Source: Parasphingorhabdus cellanae
Lineage (GTDB): Bacteria > Pseudomonadota > Alphaproteobacteria > Sphingomonadales > Sphingomonadaceae
Length of the DNA stretch: 64,000 bases
Direction: 5' to 3'
Assembly: GCF_017498565.1 (NCBI RefSeq)
Contig: NZ_CP071794.1
Span: 2,656,001 to 2,720,000 of the forward strand
The position numbers and the translations under genes were made by a program. Shown here in pieces: positions 26,827 through 35,579 of this stretch (positions within the stretch are counted from its first letter, which is position 1; each line of letters begins with the position of its first letter). Below the pieces are notes generated by a model. It worked only from the letters and a program-made list of their open reading frames with translations, did no database searches and had not been told where the DNA came from.

Positions 26827-27771
26827 TTACCCGCCTTGCTGCATGCCGGCCATTCTGATTGTCAGTGCTGGATCAGTAGGATCGTTCCAATCTTGCCTTG
26901 CCGCCCACTCGGAGAGCGGTGTCGGTCTGGTTTTGAAATATTTTGCCATTTCGGTCGTATCGGCGATTAGCGGTGAAACCGGCTGTTCATTATAGAAGCT
27001 ATAGAAGCTCGCCATGCCGCTATAAATAGACATTGGTTCGACTGTCGCTGATCCGGTTACCAGCAAGCTCATCGCAGACGCAAATTCATCCGGTGTCATA
27101 CTTTTGAAGGTGATCGGCTTGCCTGCCACATCGCTGAGAATAGCTGCGACCTCGTCGCCGACTAAGGCTTGTGGCCCCCCTATTGCATAGCGCCCACTGG
27201 GCAGATCGTCGTTCTGAAGAGCTTCGACCATGAAGGCTGCGACATCGTCGAGACAGATCCATGATATTTTCAGATCCGGTTTGGCCGGATAGGCAAATAT
27301 CGAACTGTTGACGATGGACGGTTTGTTCCAGCTGCGGATCATATTGTCCATGAACACCTTTGTTTCAAAAATCGCATAGCCGACGCCGCTGTCGATTATC
27401 GCCTTTTCAATGGCTCGCCGGCCATCATGTGCGGGATTGCCATTATCTTTATCGGCTACATAACAACTGGTGTTGAAAACGATTTTCTTAACGCTGCTGG
27501 CCTTGGCTGCCGCTGCGATATTGTGCCCTAGTTCCGTTGCTTTTTCGAGATCAAACACAAACGGCAGATGCATCGCGATGGCATCCATGCCCTGCGCGGC
27601 AGCGATCATTGATTGCTCATCATATAGGTCGGCTTCCACTGTCTCGACATTCGCAAAGGGCGTATTGGCCAGCGCGCTGGTATTGCGCAGAGCCGCCACA
27701 GGACGCATCCCCGCCTCTAGCAGGCGCTGCAAGAGAGGATGGCCTTGGTCGCCGGTTGCGCCGATGGTCAA
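26827..27771 (-). CDS. NmrA-like NAD(P)-binding protein
   Basis: About 314 aa. Rossmann start TIGATGDQGHPLLQRLLEAGMRPVAALRN and an NmrA/YtfG-like layout (VETVEADLYDEQSMIAAAQGMDAIAMHLPF; YAIFETKVFMDNM; WICLDDVAAFMVEAL; GRYAIGGPQALVGDEV). The family ranges from quinone reductases to redox sensors. The start is uncertain: a TTG at 27771 is the first usual start codon, yet strand-1 residues (TIRIL) continue upstream behind AAGAGG without an ATG or GTG. This suggests a rare start codon or a small sequence change. Confidence 0.78.
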   Translation of the reverse strand: MTIGATGDQGHPLLQRLLEAGMRPVAALRNTSALANTPFANVETVEADLYDEQSMIAAAQGMDAIAMHLPFVFDLEKATELGHNIAAAAKASSVKKIVFNTSCYVADKDNGNPAHDGRRAIEKAIIDSGVGYAIFETKVFMDNMIRSWNKPSIVNSSIFAYPAKPDLKISWICLDDVAAFMVEALQNDDLPSGRYAIGGPQALVGDEVAAILSDVAGKPITFKSMTPDEFASAMSLLVTGSATVEPMSIYSGMASFYSFYNEQPVSPLIADTTEMAKYFKTRPTPLSEWAARQDWNDPTDPALTIRMAGMQQGG

Positions 27772-27816
27772 AATTCTGATGGTCTTATCCTCTTCTTTTC
27801 CATTGTTGGCTGTCTT

Positions 27817-29436
27817 TCAACTGTTGATACGGCGTGCTGCTGAGCGGCCAGCAATATATCCAAAGGTTAGTGCAGGGCCTAAGGTTCCGCCGGCACCCGC
27901 ATAGACACCGCCAGTGGGGCAGCTAATGACATTGCCAGCGGCAAATAGTCCGGGGATCGGTTCGCCGTCGAGGTCCAAAACTTTTGCGGATCCATCGGTT
28001 TTGGCCCCGCCATTAGTGCCCAATGTGCCCATTTTAATTTCCACCGCATAAAATGGGCCGTTGGTAATCGGACCCAATGTGGCAGCCGCGCCATCGCGGG
28101 ATCGATCGCCGTAAAAGCGGTCATAATTATTTTCACCACGCGCGAAATCAGGGTCATGGCCCTTAATGGCATGGGCGTTGAAACGGGTGACGGTCTCTTC
28201 CAGTTGCGCGCCATCAATAGCTATTGCTTTGCCCAGACTTGCTAAGTCATCCGCGCTCGCGATCCAATCTGGTATCGGTTGACCGGGCATGACTGAGGCC
28301 AGCGGATAACGGGAGATATATTGCGAATCGAAAATCAGATAGGCTGGTAGGTTGGGATAGGAGTATGTGGCAGGATCAAATTGGTGGAAGGCCCCGGCCA
28401 GCGCAGAATAATTGTTCGCTTCATTGCAAAAGCGTTTGCCAGCCGTGTTGACCATTATCGTATGCGGCAAGGTACGCTCAATCAGGACAGGCATCGAGCG
28501 CTGCTCACCTCCCTCCCATTTCACCTCTGGCATCGAAAGGGTTGGCACCCACCAGGCGCTAGTCATATTACCCAAGCCGGCTCCGGCGGCCATCGCCATT
28601 TTCAGCCCATCGCCTGTGTTGCTTGGCGGCGAAGCGGGTGCATCCAGTGGACCGCGCAAGAATGTCTGTTTTAGCTCTTCATTCCATTCAAAGCCGCCGG
28701 TGGCGAGGATTACACCCTGTGAAGCGTGGATGATCAAATCGGTACCATCTCGGCGCACGGTTGCGCCCGTTACGCGATCATTCTCAACAATCAAACGATA
28801 GCCATTCACGTCAAGCAGGGGTTCAATCCCTCGGTCAAGGCAAGCCTTTAACAGTCGCCCGATCAAGGCCTGTCCCCAGCCGCGCAGGTCCTCGCTTTCA
28901 CGCCGCGCCATCTCGGCTGGATCAACTTGCCCGGTACCGCCGCCCAGCGGTGTTTCCCGCAGCATCATGCGCGGCACGGGGCCATGCTCGAAAACTTTCT
29001 CGGCCCATTCGCCCAACGTAGAAAAATCGAAAAGATCATTATCGAGCGCGCGGCCGCCATCAGGCTTAGCTCCTGGCCGGTCGAGGTAATAATCAGGATA
29101 GCCTTCCAGCAAGCTGAGACGCGCGGCGTCGAGATCTTCGAGAAAGGCTAGCGCTCTTGGGCCTTCTTCCACAAAGGCGGTCAAACTGGTGTCATCAATA
29201 TCGCCCTGATCGAGCGAGTGGAAATAGGCCAAGGCATCTTCGCGGCTGTCTTCGATGCCATGAACCTGCATTTGGCGGTTTCCGGGTATCCAGACGATAC
29301 CGCCGGATATGGATGCGGTGCCGCCCAGTTTTGGTTGCTTTTCGATGACCATTACGCGCGAACCGGCCTCATGCGCAGCAAGTGCAGCGCTAAGTCCAGC
29401 CGCACCGGCTCCGATGATCAGAACATCCGTTTTCAT
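27817..29436 (-). CDS. FAD-dependent oxidoreductase (KstD/fumarate-reductase-like)
   Basis: 539 aa from ATG 29436 (an in-frame GTG at 29448 sits on the ribosome site GGGAG). FAD-binding motif DVLIIGAGAAGLSAALAAHEAG at the N-terminus, GGTASISGG, VILATGGFEWNEE near 260, and C-terminal FAD contact GLFAAGNVISCPTGGVYAGAGGTLGPALTFG. The architecture matches the FAD_binding_2 group with 3-ketosteroid dehydrogenases and fumarate-reductase flavoproteins. The substrate is not assigned. It follows CaiB by 77 bases on the same strand, so it may belong to the operator A minus-strand operon. Confidence 0.88.
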   Translation of the reverse strand: MKTDVLIIGAGAAGLSAALAAHEAGSRVMVIEKQPKLGGTASISGGIVWIPGNRQMQVHGIEDSREDALAYFHSLDQGDIDDTSLTAFVEEGPRALAFLEDLDAARLSLLEGYPDYYLDRPGAKPDGGRALDNDLFDFSTLGEWAEKVFEHGPVPRMMLRETPLGGGTGQVDPAEMARRESEDLRGWGQALIGRLLKACLDRGIEPLLDVNGYRLIVENDRVTGATVRRDGTDLIIHASQGVILATGGFEWNEELKQTFLRGPLDAPASPPSNTGDGLKMAMAAGAGLGNMTSAWWVPTLSMPEVKWEGGEQRSMPVLIERTLPHTIMVNTAGKRFCNEANNYSALAGAFHQFDPATYSYPNLPAYLIFDSQYISRYPLASVMPGQPIPDWIASADDLASLGKAIAIDGAQLEETVTRFNAHAIKGHDPDFARGENNYDRFYGDRSRDGAAATLGPITNGPFYAVEIKMGTLGTNGGAKTDGSAKVLDLDGEPIPGLFAAGNVISCPTGGVYAGAGGTLGPALTFGYIAGRSAARRINS

Positions 29437-29513
29437 TGGCGATACCACTCCCCTATTGGCTTGTCTGATAAGGGAGATTGGTCGAACGGCACCACTGTTA
29501 CTTTTGGGCCCGT

Positions 29514-30701
29514 CTAATCAAGTATGCCCGATATCCGCAGCGCTTGAATCTGATCGGCGGTCAAGCCCAGTTCTGCCAAAATGATGTCGCTATGTTCCCC
29601 GATGGCCGATAACTGCGCTGGTGCGGAGGGCCGCCGGCCGTTCATTTCAATCGGAAGCGTGGGCAATTTGGTTTGTTCGCCATTTGCCAATGTTACCGGC
29701 TCCAATCCGCCACTCTCATTCAGGTGGGGATCATCAAACATGTCCTCGGGTCGCGCAATGGGTGCGAAGGGTAACCCAGTGCCTTCCAATTTGTCGATCA
29801 ATTTGTCTCGGCTAAAGCCTGCGATCAGGTCGCGGATTTGCGGCATGATGCGGTCACGTGCTGCGACGCGGTTATTGTTCTCGCGGATGCTTTCATCCGC
29901 CCACAGATCATCGAGTGCGAACAATTTGCAGAATTTTTCCCACAAGGCATCTGTTACAACGCCGATAAAAATTGGTTCGTCTTTGGTTTGAAACACATCG
30001 TAAATCGCCCAGGCCGAGATGCGTGCAGGCATCGGATCGGCGGCTTTGCCGGTCACCGCCATTTGCGCCATGTGCTGGCCAATCATGTAGACCGTCGTTT
30101 CGAACAGGGAGCTTTGGACCTTTTGGCCCTTGCCGGTGCGGTGGCGTTCTTCGACCGCCGCCAGGATCGCGATGACGCCGAACATGCCGCCGGTGACATC
30201 AATGACGCTGGAGCCAGCGCGCAACGGTTGTCCGGGCGGGCCGGTCATATAGGCGAGGCCGCCCATCATCTGGGCGACTTCATCCAGTGCGGTGCGGTTT
30301 TCATAGGGTCCCGGGAGGAAGCCTTTTTCCGACGCATAGATCAGTCGCTCATTGGCCTTGCTCAGCGCATCATAGCCAAGGCCCAATCGATCCATCGCGC
30401 CGGGGCGATAATTTTCGACCAAAATATCGGCGCCTTCGACAAGCTGGCGAGCGATGCCGAGGCCTTCCGGGTCTTTCAGGTTGAGCGATATGCTCTGTTT
30501 GTGACGGTTGTACATCGGGAAATAGCCAGAGCCGGAGCCCACCAAATTGCGGGTGCGGTCGCCGCCAATCGGTTCGACGCGAATGACTTCCGCGCCCAGG
30601 GATGCGAGGATTGCACCGACCGTTGGCCCCATGACCATATGGGTGAATTCGATGACTTTCAGGCCAGCAAGGGGCGTGGGTCCGTTTTGTTCACCGCTCA
30701 T
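29514..30701 (-). CDS. CaiB/BaiF family CoA transferase
   Basis: 395 aa. LKVIEFTHMVMGPTVGAILASLGAEVIRVEPI, QSISLNLKDPEG, VENYRPGAMDRLGLGYDAL, and catalytic Asp in SSVIDVTGGMFGVIAILAAV near residue 168. The start overlaps the stop of the HMGL-like gene (ATGA), so the two are translated together: the transferase likely charges a carboxylate with CoA and the lyase cleaves it. The same CaiB-HMGL pairing occurs at 17591-19756, there in divergent orientation. Confidence 0.92.
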   Translation of the reverse strand: MSGEQNGPTPLAGLKVIEFTHMVMGPTVGAILASLGAEVIRVEPIGGDRTRNLVGSGSGYFPMYNRHKQSISLNLKDPEGLGIARQLVEGADILVENYRPGAMDRLGLGYDALSKANERLIYASEKGFLPGPYENRTALDEVAQMMGGLAYMTGPPGQPLRAGSSVIDVTGGMFGVIAILAAVEERHRTGKGQKVQSSLFETTVYMIGQHMAQMAVTGKAADPMPARISAWAIYDVFQTKDEPIFIGVVTDALWEKFCKLFALDDLWADESIRENNNRVAARDRIMPQIRDLIAGFSRDKLIDKLEGTGLPFAPIARPEDMFDDPHLNESGGLEPVTLANGEQTKLPTLPIEMNGRRPSAPAQLSAIGEHSDIILAELGLTADQIQALRISGILD

Positions 30702-31630
30702 GCTGCTGCCTTTGCAAAGCCCAGGGGAAGGCCGGCATCGGGCGTGAAGCCATATAGAGGCTCGCCCGGCAGGGCCTCTGCGATAATCTCTCTGACTTTC
30801 AAAAGCTTATCGAGATTGATGCCGGTTTCAATGCCCATGGCTTCGAGCATGAAGACCAGATCTTCGGTGACAATATTGCCCGATGCGCCGGGGGCAAAGG
30901 GACAGCCGCCGAGACCGCCAAGGGACGCGTCAAAGGTGGTAATGCCTTCCGCAAGGCCGGCCATGACATTGGCAAGGCCAAGCCCTCGGGTATTGTGAAG
31001 ATGCAGGGTGTTGAGCTTGTCACTACCGATCACGCCCTTGATCTGGCGCACCATCCGCGTGACTTGCGCTGGATTGGCATAGCCAGTGGTGTCGGACAGG
31101 CCGACCTCGGCAACTCCCGCCGCCATGGCTGCTTCTGCAAGTCTTGCGACCTGATCTTCGCTGACAGGGCCTTCGATCGTGCAGCCAAAGGCCGTGGACA
31201 GGCCCACCTCAAAATGGGGGCGCTGTCCTTCGGGCTGTGCGGCGACCAGATCGGCAATCGCTTTGATCTCGGCGAGCATGGCGGGATGATCTTTACGGAC
31301 GTTCTTGATGGAATGGGTTTCGGACATGGAGAAGGGGATCGACATCTTGTCGACACCAGCAGCGATGGCGCGTTCTGCCCCTTTCAGGTTCGGGATCAGG
31401 GCAACGACATCGAGACCGGGCAATGTCTTCGCATAAGCCACAATGTCCCCGGTGTCCGCCATCTGCGGGAGCAGGGACGGTGGCACAAAGCTGCCCACTT
31501 CAATCTCGCTGACACCGGCTTCGGCCTCGGCCTTGATCCAGGCCTTTTTAGCGGCGGTTGGCATGACGGCATCGACGCTTTGCAGGCCGTCGCGCGGTCC
31601 CACTTCGCTGATCGTTACGGAAGAGGTCAT
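30698..31630 (-). CDS. Hydroxymethylglutaryl-CoA lyase family protein
   Basis: 310 aa from ATG 31630, overlapping the LeuD-like stop as ATGA. ISEVGPRDGLQSVD near residue 6, HLHNTRGLGLANV (metal ligands) and GLGGCPFAPGASGNIVTEDL near 228 define the HMGL family. Placed between isopropylmalate-dehydratase-like genes and CaiB, it could cleave a citramalyl-CoA- or dimethylmalyl-CoA-type ester rather than HMG-CoA itself. This is inference from context. Confidence 0.9.
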   Translation of the reverse strand: MTSSVTISEVGPRDGLQSVDAVMPTAAKKAWIKAEAEAGVSEIEVGSFVPPSLLPQMADTGDIVAYAKTLPGLDVVALIPNLKGAERAIAAGVDKMSIPFSMSETHSIKNVRKDHPAMLAEIKAIADLVAAQPEGQRPHFEVGLSTAFGCTIEGPVSEDQVARLAEAAMAAGVAEVGLSDTTGYANPAQVTRMVRQIKGVIGSDKLNTLHLHNTRGLGLANVMAGLAEGITTFDASLGGLGGCPFAPGASGNIVTEDLVFMLEAMGIETGINLDKLLKVREIIAEALPGEPLYGFTPDAGLPLGFAKAAA

Positions 31631-32244
31631 TGCTTGGCTCCTAAATATATCCATGGCCGCTTTGCGCGGTCGGCCGCTTGCCATGTGGCAATGTGGTCGG
31701 CCATTTTCAAACTGAGGTCGATCGCGTCCAATCCCTCCAGCAGCATCGCCTTGGCTTCTTCATCAATCGGAAAGGACCAGCTTTGATCGTCGTCGAGCCT
31801 AATGGTTTGCGCGCGCAAGTCGATGGTAATCGGGCTATCCACTTTTGCTATACCGGTGATCGCGTCAGCATCGATAACAGCTGGCAATATGCCGTTGCGC
31901 ACGCAATTACCCGCAAATATCGGTGCGAAGCTCGGCGCGATGACGGCCCGGAAGCCATATTCGGCGAGCGCCCAGACCGCATGTTCGCGGCTCGACCCGC
32001 ATCCGAAATTGGCACCGCCGAGAATGATCTGGCTATCAGCATAATGCGGATCGTTGAGGACGAAACCGGAATCGGGATCACGGCCGCCAATTGCCGTATA
32101 GCGCCATCCAGCGAACAGGCCGTCGGCAAGGCCGGTTTTGCCGGTGCTCTTCATCTCGCGGGAAGGGATGATCTGATCGGTGTCAACATTATCCCGGATC
32201 AAGGGCATCGGCAGCGAGGTGAGGGTGGTGAAAGGCTCAGCCAT
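31627..32244 (-). CDS. Isopropylmalate dehydratase small subunit-like (LeuD family)
   Basis: 205 aa. Swivel-domain protein: FTTLTSLPMPLIRDNVDTDQIIPSREMK at the start, GANFGCGSSREHAVWALAEYGFRAVIAPSFAPIFAGNCVRNGILP near 75-120. It forms the hydro-lyase with the LeuC-like protein. Its place in an inducible catabolic operon with HMGL and CaiB, with no leuA or leuB nearby, suggests a catabolic dehydratase (for example for methyl- or dimethylmalate) rather than leucine synthesis. The start overlaps LeuC by 8 bases. Confidence 0.88.
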   Translation of the reverse strand: MAEPFTTLTSLPMPLIRDNVDTDQIIPSREMKSTGKTGLADGLFAGWRYTAIGGRDPDSGFVLNDPHYADSQIILGGANFGCGSSREHAVWALAEYGFRAVIAPSFAPIFAGNCVRNGILPAVIDADAITGIAKVDSPITIDLRAQTIRLDDDQSWSFPIDEEAKAMLLEGLDAIDLSLKMADHIATWQAADRAKRPWIYLGAKQ

Positions 32245-33643
32245 CCTGCAATGCCCTTGGATCAGCGATTACACCTGCCAGCGCGCTGGCCACAACGGTT
32301 TCGGGGCTGGCGATATGCGTTTTGACACCTGGTCCCTGGCGGCTTTCAAAATTGCGATTGGTCGTCGATATGACCCGCGATCCCGCATCGAAGCTCTCGC
32401 CGCCTGCGTAGAAGCACATGGAACAGCCACTTTCCCGCCATTCAAATCCGGCCTCGCGGAAGATGGCATCAATGCCTTCAGCTTCGGCTTGGCGTTTGAC
32501 GCGGGAAGAGCCGGGGACGCAAATGGCTTTGACATGGCTGGCAATGGTCTTGCCCTTCAACAGGGCGCTGGCCCGGCGCAAGTCGGACAGGCGGCTGTTG
32601 GTGCAGCTGCCTATAAAGGCGGCATCGATGGGCGTTCCGGCAAGCTTCTGCCGGGGCTTCAACGCCATATATTTCAGCGGGCGTTCGCTGGCATTGTCGG
32701 GTACCGCGCCGCTTATGCCAACACTATGTTCGGGACTCGTCCCCCAACTGATCATGGGACTGATCGCGCTGGCATCGATCTCGATCTCGGTGTCGAAAGC
32801 CGCATTGGTATCGCTGACCAACTGTCGCCAATTCTGGGTCGCTCGATCCCAATCTTCGCCGGATGGCGCGTATCGCCGACCTTCAAGATAGGCCAATGTT
32901 TTCGTGTCAGGCGCAATGAACCCCGACATGGCTGAAAATTCCGTCGCCATATTGCAAAGGGTCATGCGCCCCTCCATGTCCAGCGCCTGTACCGCCTGTC
33001 CGGCAAATTCAACTGCATGCCCTTTACCGCCTGCGGCACCATGACGGGCGATCAATGTCATGATCATATCCTTGGGCGTGACGCCTTCTGCCAGTGCTCC
33101 GGAAAAACGCACCCGCATGGATTTGGGCTTGTTGAGCCGCAATGTTCCGGTGGCCATGGCATGCTCGGCTTCCGACGAACCAATACCCCATGCGAGCGCG
33201 CCAAAAGCGCCCTGGGTACAGGTATGGCTATCGGGCGCTACCAGCGTACATCCTGGCAGAATGATGCCCAGCTCTGGCGAGATGACATGAACGATCCCCT
33301 GGTCCGGGTCGTTAACATCAAACAGGGTGATGCCTGCCGCTTTTGCCGCTGCCCGTGTTTCGGTTATGAAATCCTGCCCGCCGGGCATCAGCGTCTTATC
33401 GGTGCGTCCCGGCCGGGTATCGACAATATGGTCTGTCACCGCAAAGACGCGCGCTGGATCGGCCACTGCTCGCCCCGCTTCCGCCAGCGAATTGAGCGCT
33501 GATGCACCGGTTCGTTCGTGCAGAAATACGCGGTCAATCGCCAAAAGCGTGCCACCACCCGGCAAAGCGGCGACGGTATGGCTATTCCATAATTTGTCAA
33601 AGAGCGTCGTCGGTTCAGGCAGAAACAGCCTCCATTTCCGCAT
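32237..33643 (-). CDS. Isopropylmalate dehydratase large subunit-like (LeuC family)
   Basis: About 468 aa. Aconitase-fold protein with iron-sulfur ligands in FIGSCTNSRLSDL and in ESGCSMCFYAGGE, plus TLFDKLWNSHTV at the start and DSHTCTQGAFGALAWGIGSSE. Normal length. ATG 33643 overlaps the preceding gene by 29 bases. A CTG seven codons further in has a better ribosome site (GGAGG), so the exact start is open. It forms a hydro-lyase with the LeuD-like protein; see that entry for why a catabolic role is favoured. Confidence 0.9.
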   Translation of the reverse strand: MRKWRLFLPEPTTLFDKLWNSHTVAALPGGGTLLAIDRVFLHERTGASALNSLAEAGRAVADPARVFAVTDHIVDTRPGRTDKTLMPGGQDFITETRAAAKAAGITLFDVNDPDQGIVHVISPELGIILPGCTLVAPDSHTCTQGAFGALAWGIGSSEAEHAMATGTLRLNKPKSMRVRFSGALAEGVTPKDMIMTLIARHGAAGGKGHAVEFAGQAVQALDMEGRMTLCNMATEFSAMSGFIAPDTKTLAYLEGRRYAPSGEDWDRATQNWRQLVSDTNAAFDTEIEIDASAISPMISWGTSPEHSVGISGAVPDNASERPLKYMALKPRQKLAGTPIDAAFIGSCTNSRLSDLRRASALLKGKTIASHVKAICVPGSSRVKRQAEAEGIDAIFREAGFEWRESGCSMCFYAGGESFDAGSRVISTTNRNFESRQGPGVKTHIASPETVVASALAGVIADPRALQDG

Positions 33644-34115
33644 CGATGCTGCGCCAGTCCTTTGTCACAAAAGTCTCCTGTATGGCCGTCCGTGTTTCGA
33701 GCATTCCGTTTCGAATCCAGTGCCATGTCCGGCATCGGTTCTGGCCGTCATCGGAAATCTGGATCTGCTCGTAAAGATATAGCGATGGATCACCTTGCCG
33801 TTGCCAATACAACATCATGGTGCGGTTATATTCGTCTAGCGGCACTTCGGCGGCCCAGCCTTTTATAAGGTCATTGTCCCACCATATTCGCTGATCACGA
33901 TATTCAGCGGGAAATTCGCGAATCTCGGTTTTGCCATCAGCCCATGAATAGTGATTGGTCTGATGATACGGGATATCTCCGTTATCGGGGAGGCGACACA
34001 GCAGGCGGGAAGCGTGCTCGTCAATCTTCTCATTCTGTGCATTGAAATAGGTATAGGTGCCGTCCCAAACCCCTTCATGGCGGGCCAAAAGCGGCATGTC
34101 TTCTCTGATTCCCAT
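33615..34115 (-). CDS. Lipocalin-like protein, possibly DUF3598
   Basis: 166 aa, no signal peptide. Alternating strands with HEGVWDGTYTYFN, NHYSWADGKTEIREF, IWWDNDLIKGWAAEV and CRTWHWIRNGML. The pattern resembles calycin/DUF3598-type beta-barrels, which bind lipophilic ligands; this assignment is tentative. A clear paralog is encoded at 52881 (shared HxGxWxGxY, WDDGRE-like, LWWDN and RTWHW). Both lie next to copies of the AATTTGTCCGG operator. The start overlaps the hydrolase stop by one base. Confidence 0.6.
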   Translation of the reverse strand: MGIREDMPLLARHEGVWDGTYTYFNAQNEKIDEHASRLLCRLPDNGDIPYHQTNHYSWADGKTEIREFPAEYRDQRIWWDNDLIKGWAAEVPLDEYNRTMMLYWQRQGDPSLYLYEQIQISDDGQNRCRTWHWIRNGMLETRTAIQETFVTKDWRSIDAEMEAVSA

Positions 34116-35494
34116 TAGTCTTCCTTTAGTCTGGATTGAAGGGCGATATGATATTCTTTGGCGCTATGTCCGTTGATTAGCGCGAGATGCTCTGCGGCAA
34201 GGTGCTCTGGCTTGAGCTGCTGTTCATCAAAAGCAACCACATGTTGCGCGTCCACCTTGTACCATGGTGCAAACATATGACGGGCCCGGACAATCTGCCA
34301 CGCCATATTGAGATAATTGCCGAACCGGTCAGGCGATAAATCAGGATAGAGTTGTTCTGGTTCGCCAACTTGCAGATTTGGATACACGATTTCTGTCGTA
34401 CCAAGCACATCAGCAACATCAGAGACGAGTGTATGCCAAGGGGCCCATGCGACAGGTACTGCATCGGTCCAATTGTCTGATAGACCGTGGCCGGGTAGAT
34501 CAACGGCGATTTGTCCCGTCGTTTGATTGCCTGCTACATTATAGGACGGGGCATGGAGGACCAGCTGGTTTGCTCCACGCTCTCCGCGCCAGTGGATCAG
34601 ACCATTAAATTCACCGGTTTGAACAGCGATAAAGCCTTCGTCATTCGCGTCAGGTAAACCATCAATCATTGCCGTTTCGGTGGCCAACAAGTGATTGAGG
34701 CTAACGGTTTGATGTTCCTCTGGCGTAGCTACTTTTTGGGCGGACCAAGTCGGCGGCATATCGCCCAACCGGTCAATATGCTCTTGCAGCGGATCGCCAT
34801 TATAGGCGCTGATCAGGCAGGGAGGTACATCGGCATCTACCGCCGGGATATCACGAGGGGCGCGCAGCACGGCACCATAACCGGCTTGATAAGCATTACC
34901 AGCATCCAGCATTTCGCGAACAATCGCATCAACCCGCATCGGATCATCATTGGCAACCGATAGCCGGTGGGCATCATCAGTCGCAAACCATGGGAAGAAC
35001 CAACTTTGCTCTAGGATGCGGTTCCATAACCAAGTCAGATGCTCGCCGTAATCCGAAGGGTGAAATTCCGGCAGATAGCGATCGCTAAACAACGCCATTT
35101 CTTCAGCCGACCAGATGGCATAGCCGCCCACCGCCAAAGTCGTGATGCGAGTCGGATGGCGTTTGACCGCTGTTACCAGGATGATGCCGCCGGAATGGAA
35201 ACCATAAGCGGCGCACTTTTCGATGTTCAACGCGTCGAGAAATGCGATGGCTGCGTCTGCATATTCGGCAATTTCGGGATTGCCGGGAAGCGGGCCAGAT
35301 TGTCCAAAACCCGGCGTATCTGGGGCGATGCAGGTAAAGTGGGGTGACCATTTTTCCATCAGCGCTTCATATTCTTTTGAGCTGCGTGGGCTTTGGTGCA
35401 CCATTAGCAGCGGTGGACCTTTGCCCGCCTTGCGATAATGGACACGGCGTTTATTGCCGCCGCTCGAAACATCGATAAAGTGCCTTGTGATCAT
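34115..35494 (-). CDS. Alpha/beta hydrolase with extra C-terminal domain
   Basis: 459 aa from ATG 35494; longer starts would run into the operator. Residues 1-290 form an alpha/beta hydrolase: LLMVHQSPRSSKEYEALM, IAPDTPGFGQS, and nucleophile region YGFHSGG with Ser101. The C-terminal 150 residues again contain hydrolase-like segments (QLVLHAPSY near 312, AVDLPGHGLSDNW near 332) but lack a nucleophile elbow, as if a second N-terminal half had been fused on. The gene opens the minus-strand operator A operon; it may open a ring or cleave an ester/C-C bond early in the pathway. The substrate is unknown. Confidence 0.85.
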   Translation of the reverse strand: MITRHFIDVSSGGNKRRVHYRKAGKGPPLLMVHQSPRSSKEYEALMEKWSPHFTCIAPDTPGFGQSGPLPGNPEIAEYADAAIAFLDALNIEKCAAYGFHSGGIILVTAVKRHPTRITTLAVGGYAIWSAEEMALFSDRYLPEFHPSDYGEHLTWLWNRILEQSWFFPWFATDDAHRLSVANDDPMRVDAIVREMLDAGNAYQAGYGAVLRAPRDIPAVDADVPPCLISAYNGDPLQEHIDRLGDMPPTWSAQKVATPEEHQTVSLNHLLATETAMIDGLPDANDEGFIAVQTGEFNGLIHWRGERGANQLVLHAPSYNVAGNQTTGQIAVDLPGHGLSDNWTDAVPVAWAPWHTLVSDVADVLGTTEIVYPNLQVGEPEQLYPDLSPDRFGNYLNMAWQIVRARHMFAPWYKVDAQHVVAFDEQQLKPEHLAAEHLALINGHSAKEYHIALQSRLKED

Positions 35495-35500
35495 TTTTCC

Positions 35501-35518
35501 AATTTGTCCGGACAAATT
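35501..35518. promoter_or_regulatory. Operator A: AATTTGTCCGGACAAATT
   Basis: Perfect 18-bp palindrome in the divergent region between the hydrolase (minus) and amidohydrolase (plus) operons, 6 bases from the hydrolase start. The spacing GT-N4-AC fits HutC-subfamily GntR operators. The same sequence recurs five more times in intergenic regions of the window. Confidence 0.8.
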
Positions 35519-35529
35519 TGTCTCGACAA
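35518..35529. promoter_or_regulatory. Operator A second copy TTGTCTCGACAA
   Basis: Directly adjoining the perfect copy, TTGTC-TC-GACAA keeps both arms of the palindrome with an altered centre. This is the only region with two copies, matching its role in driving two long divergent operons. Confidence 0.6.
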
Positions 35530-35579
35530 GTCTTTTTTGCAGATTATTGTAATTTTATCGAATCCGGAGAGAAAAAACT

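Noticed and set aside
29838..30998. Long open frame (386 codons) on the plus strand opposite CaiB and HMGL
   Set aside because: It is antisense to two clear enzyme genes, its translation is rich in His, Arg and Gly without domain motifs, and it follows from the codon bias of the genes on the other strand.
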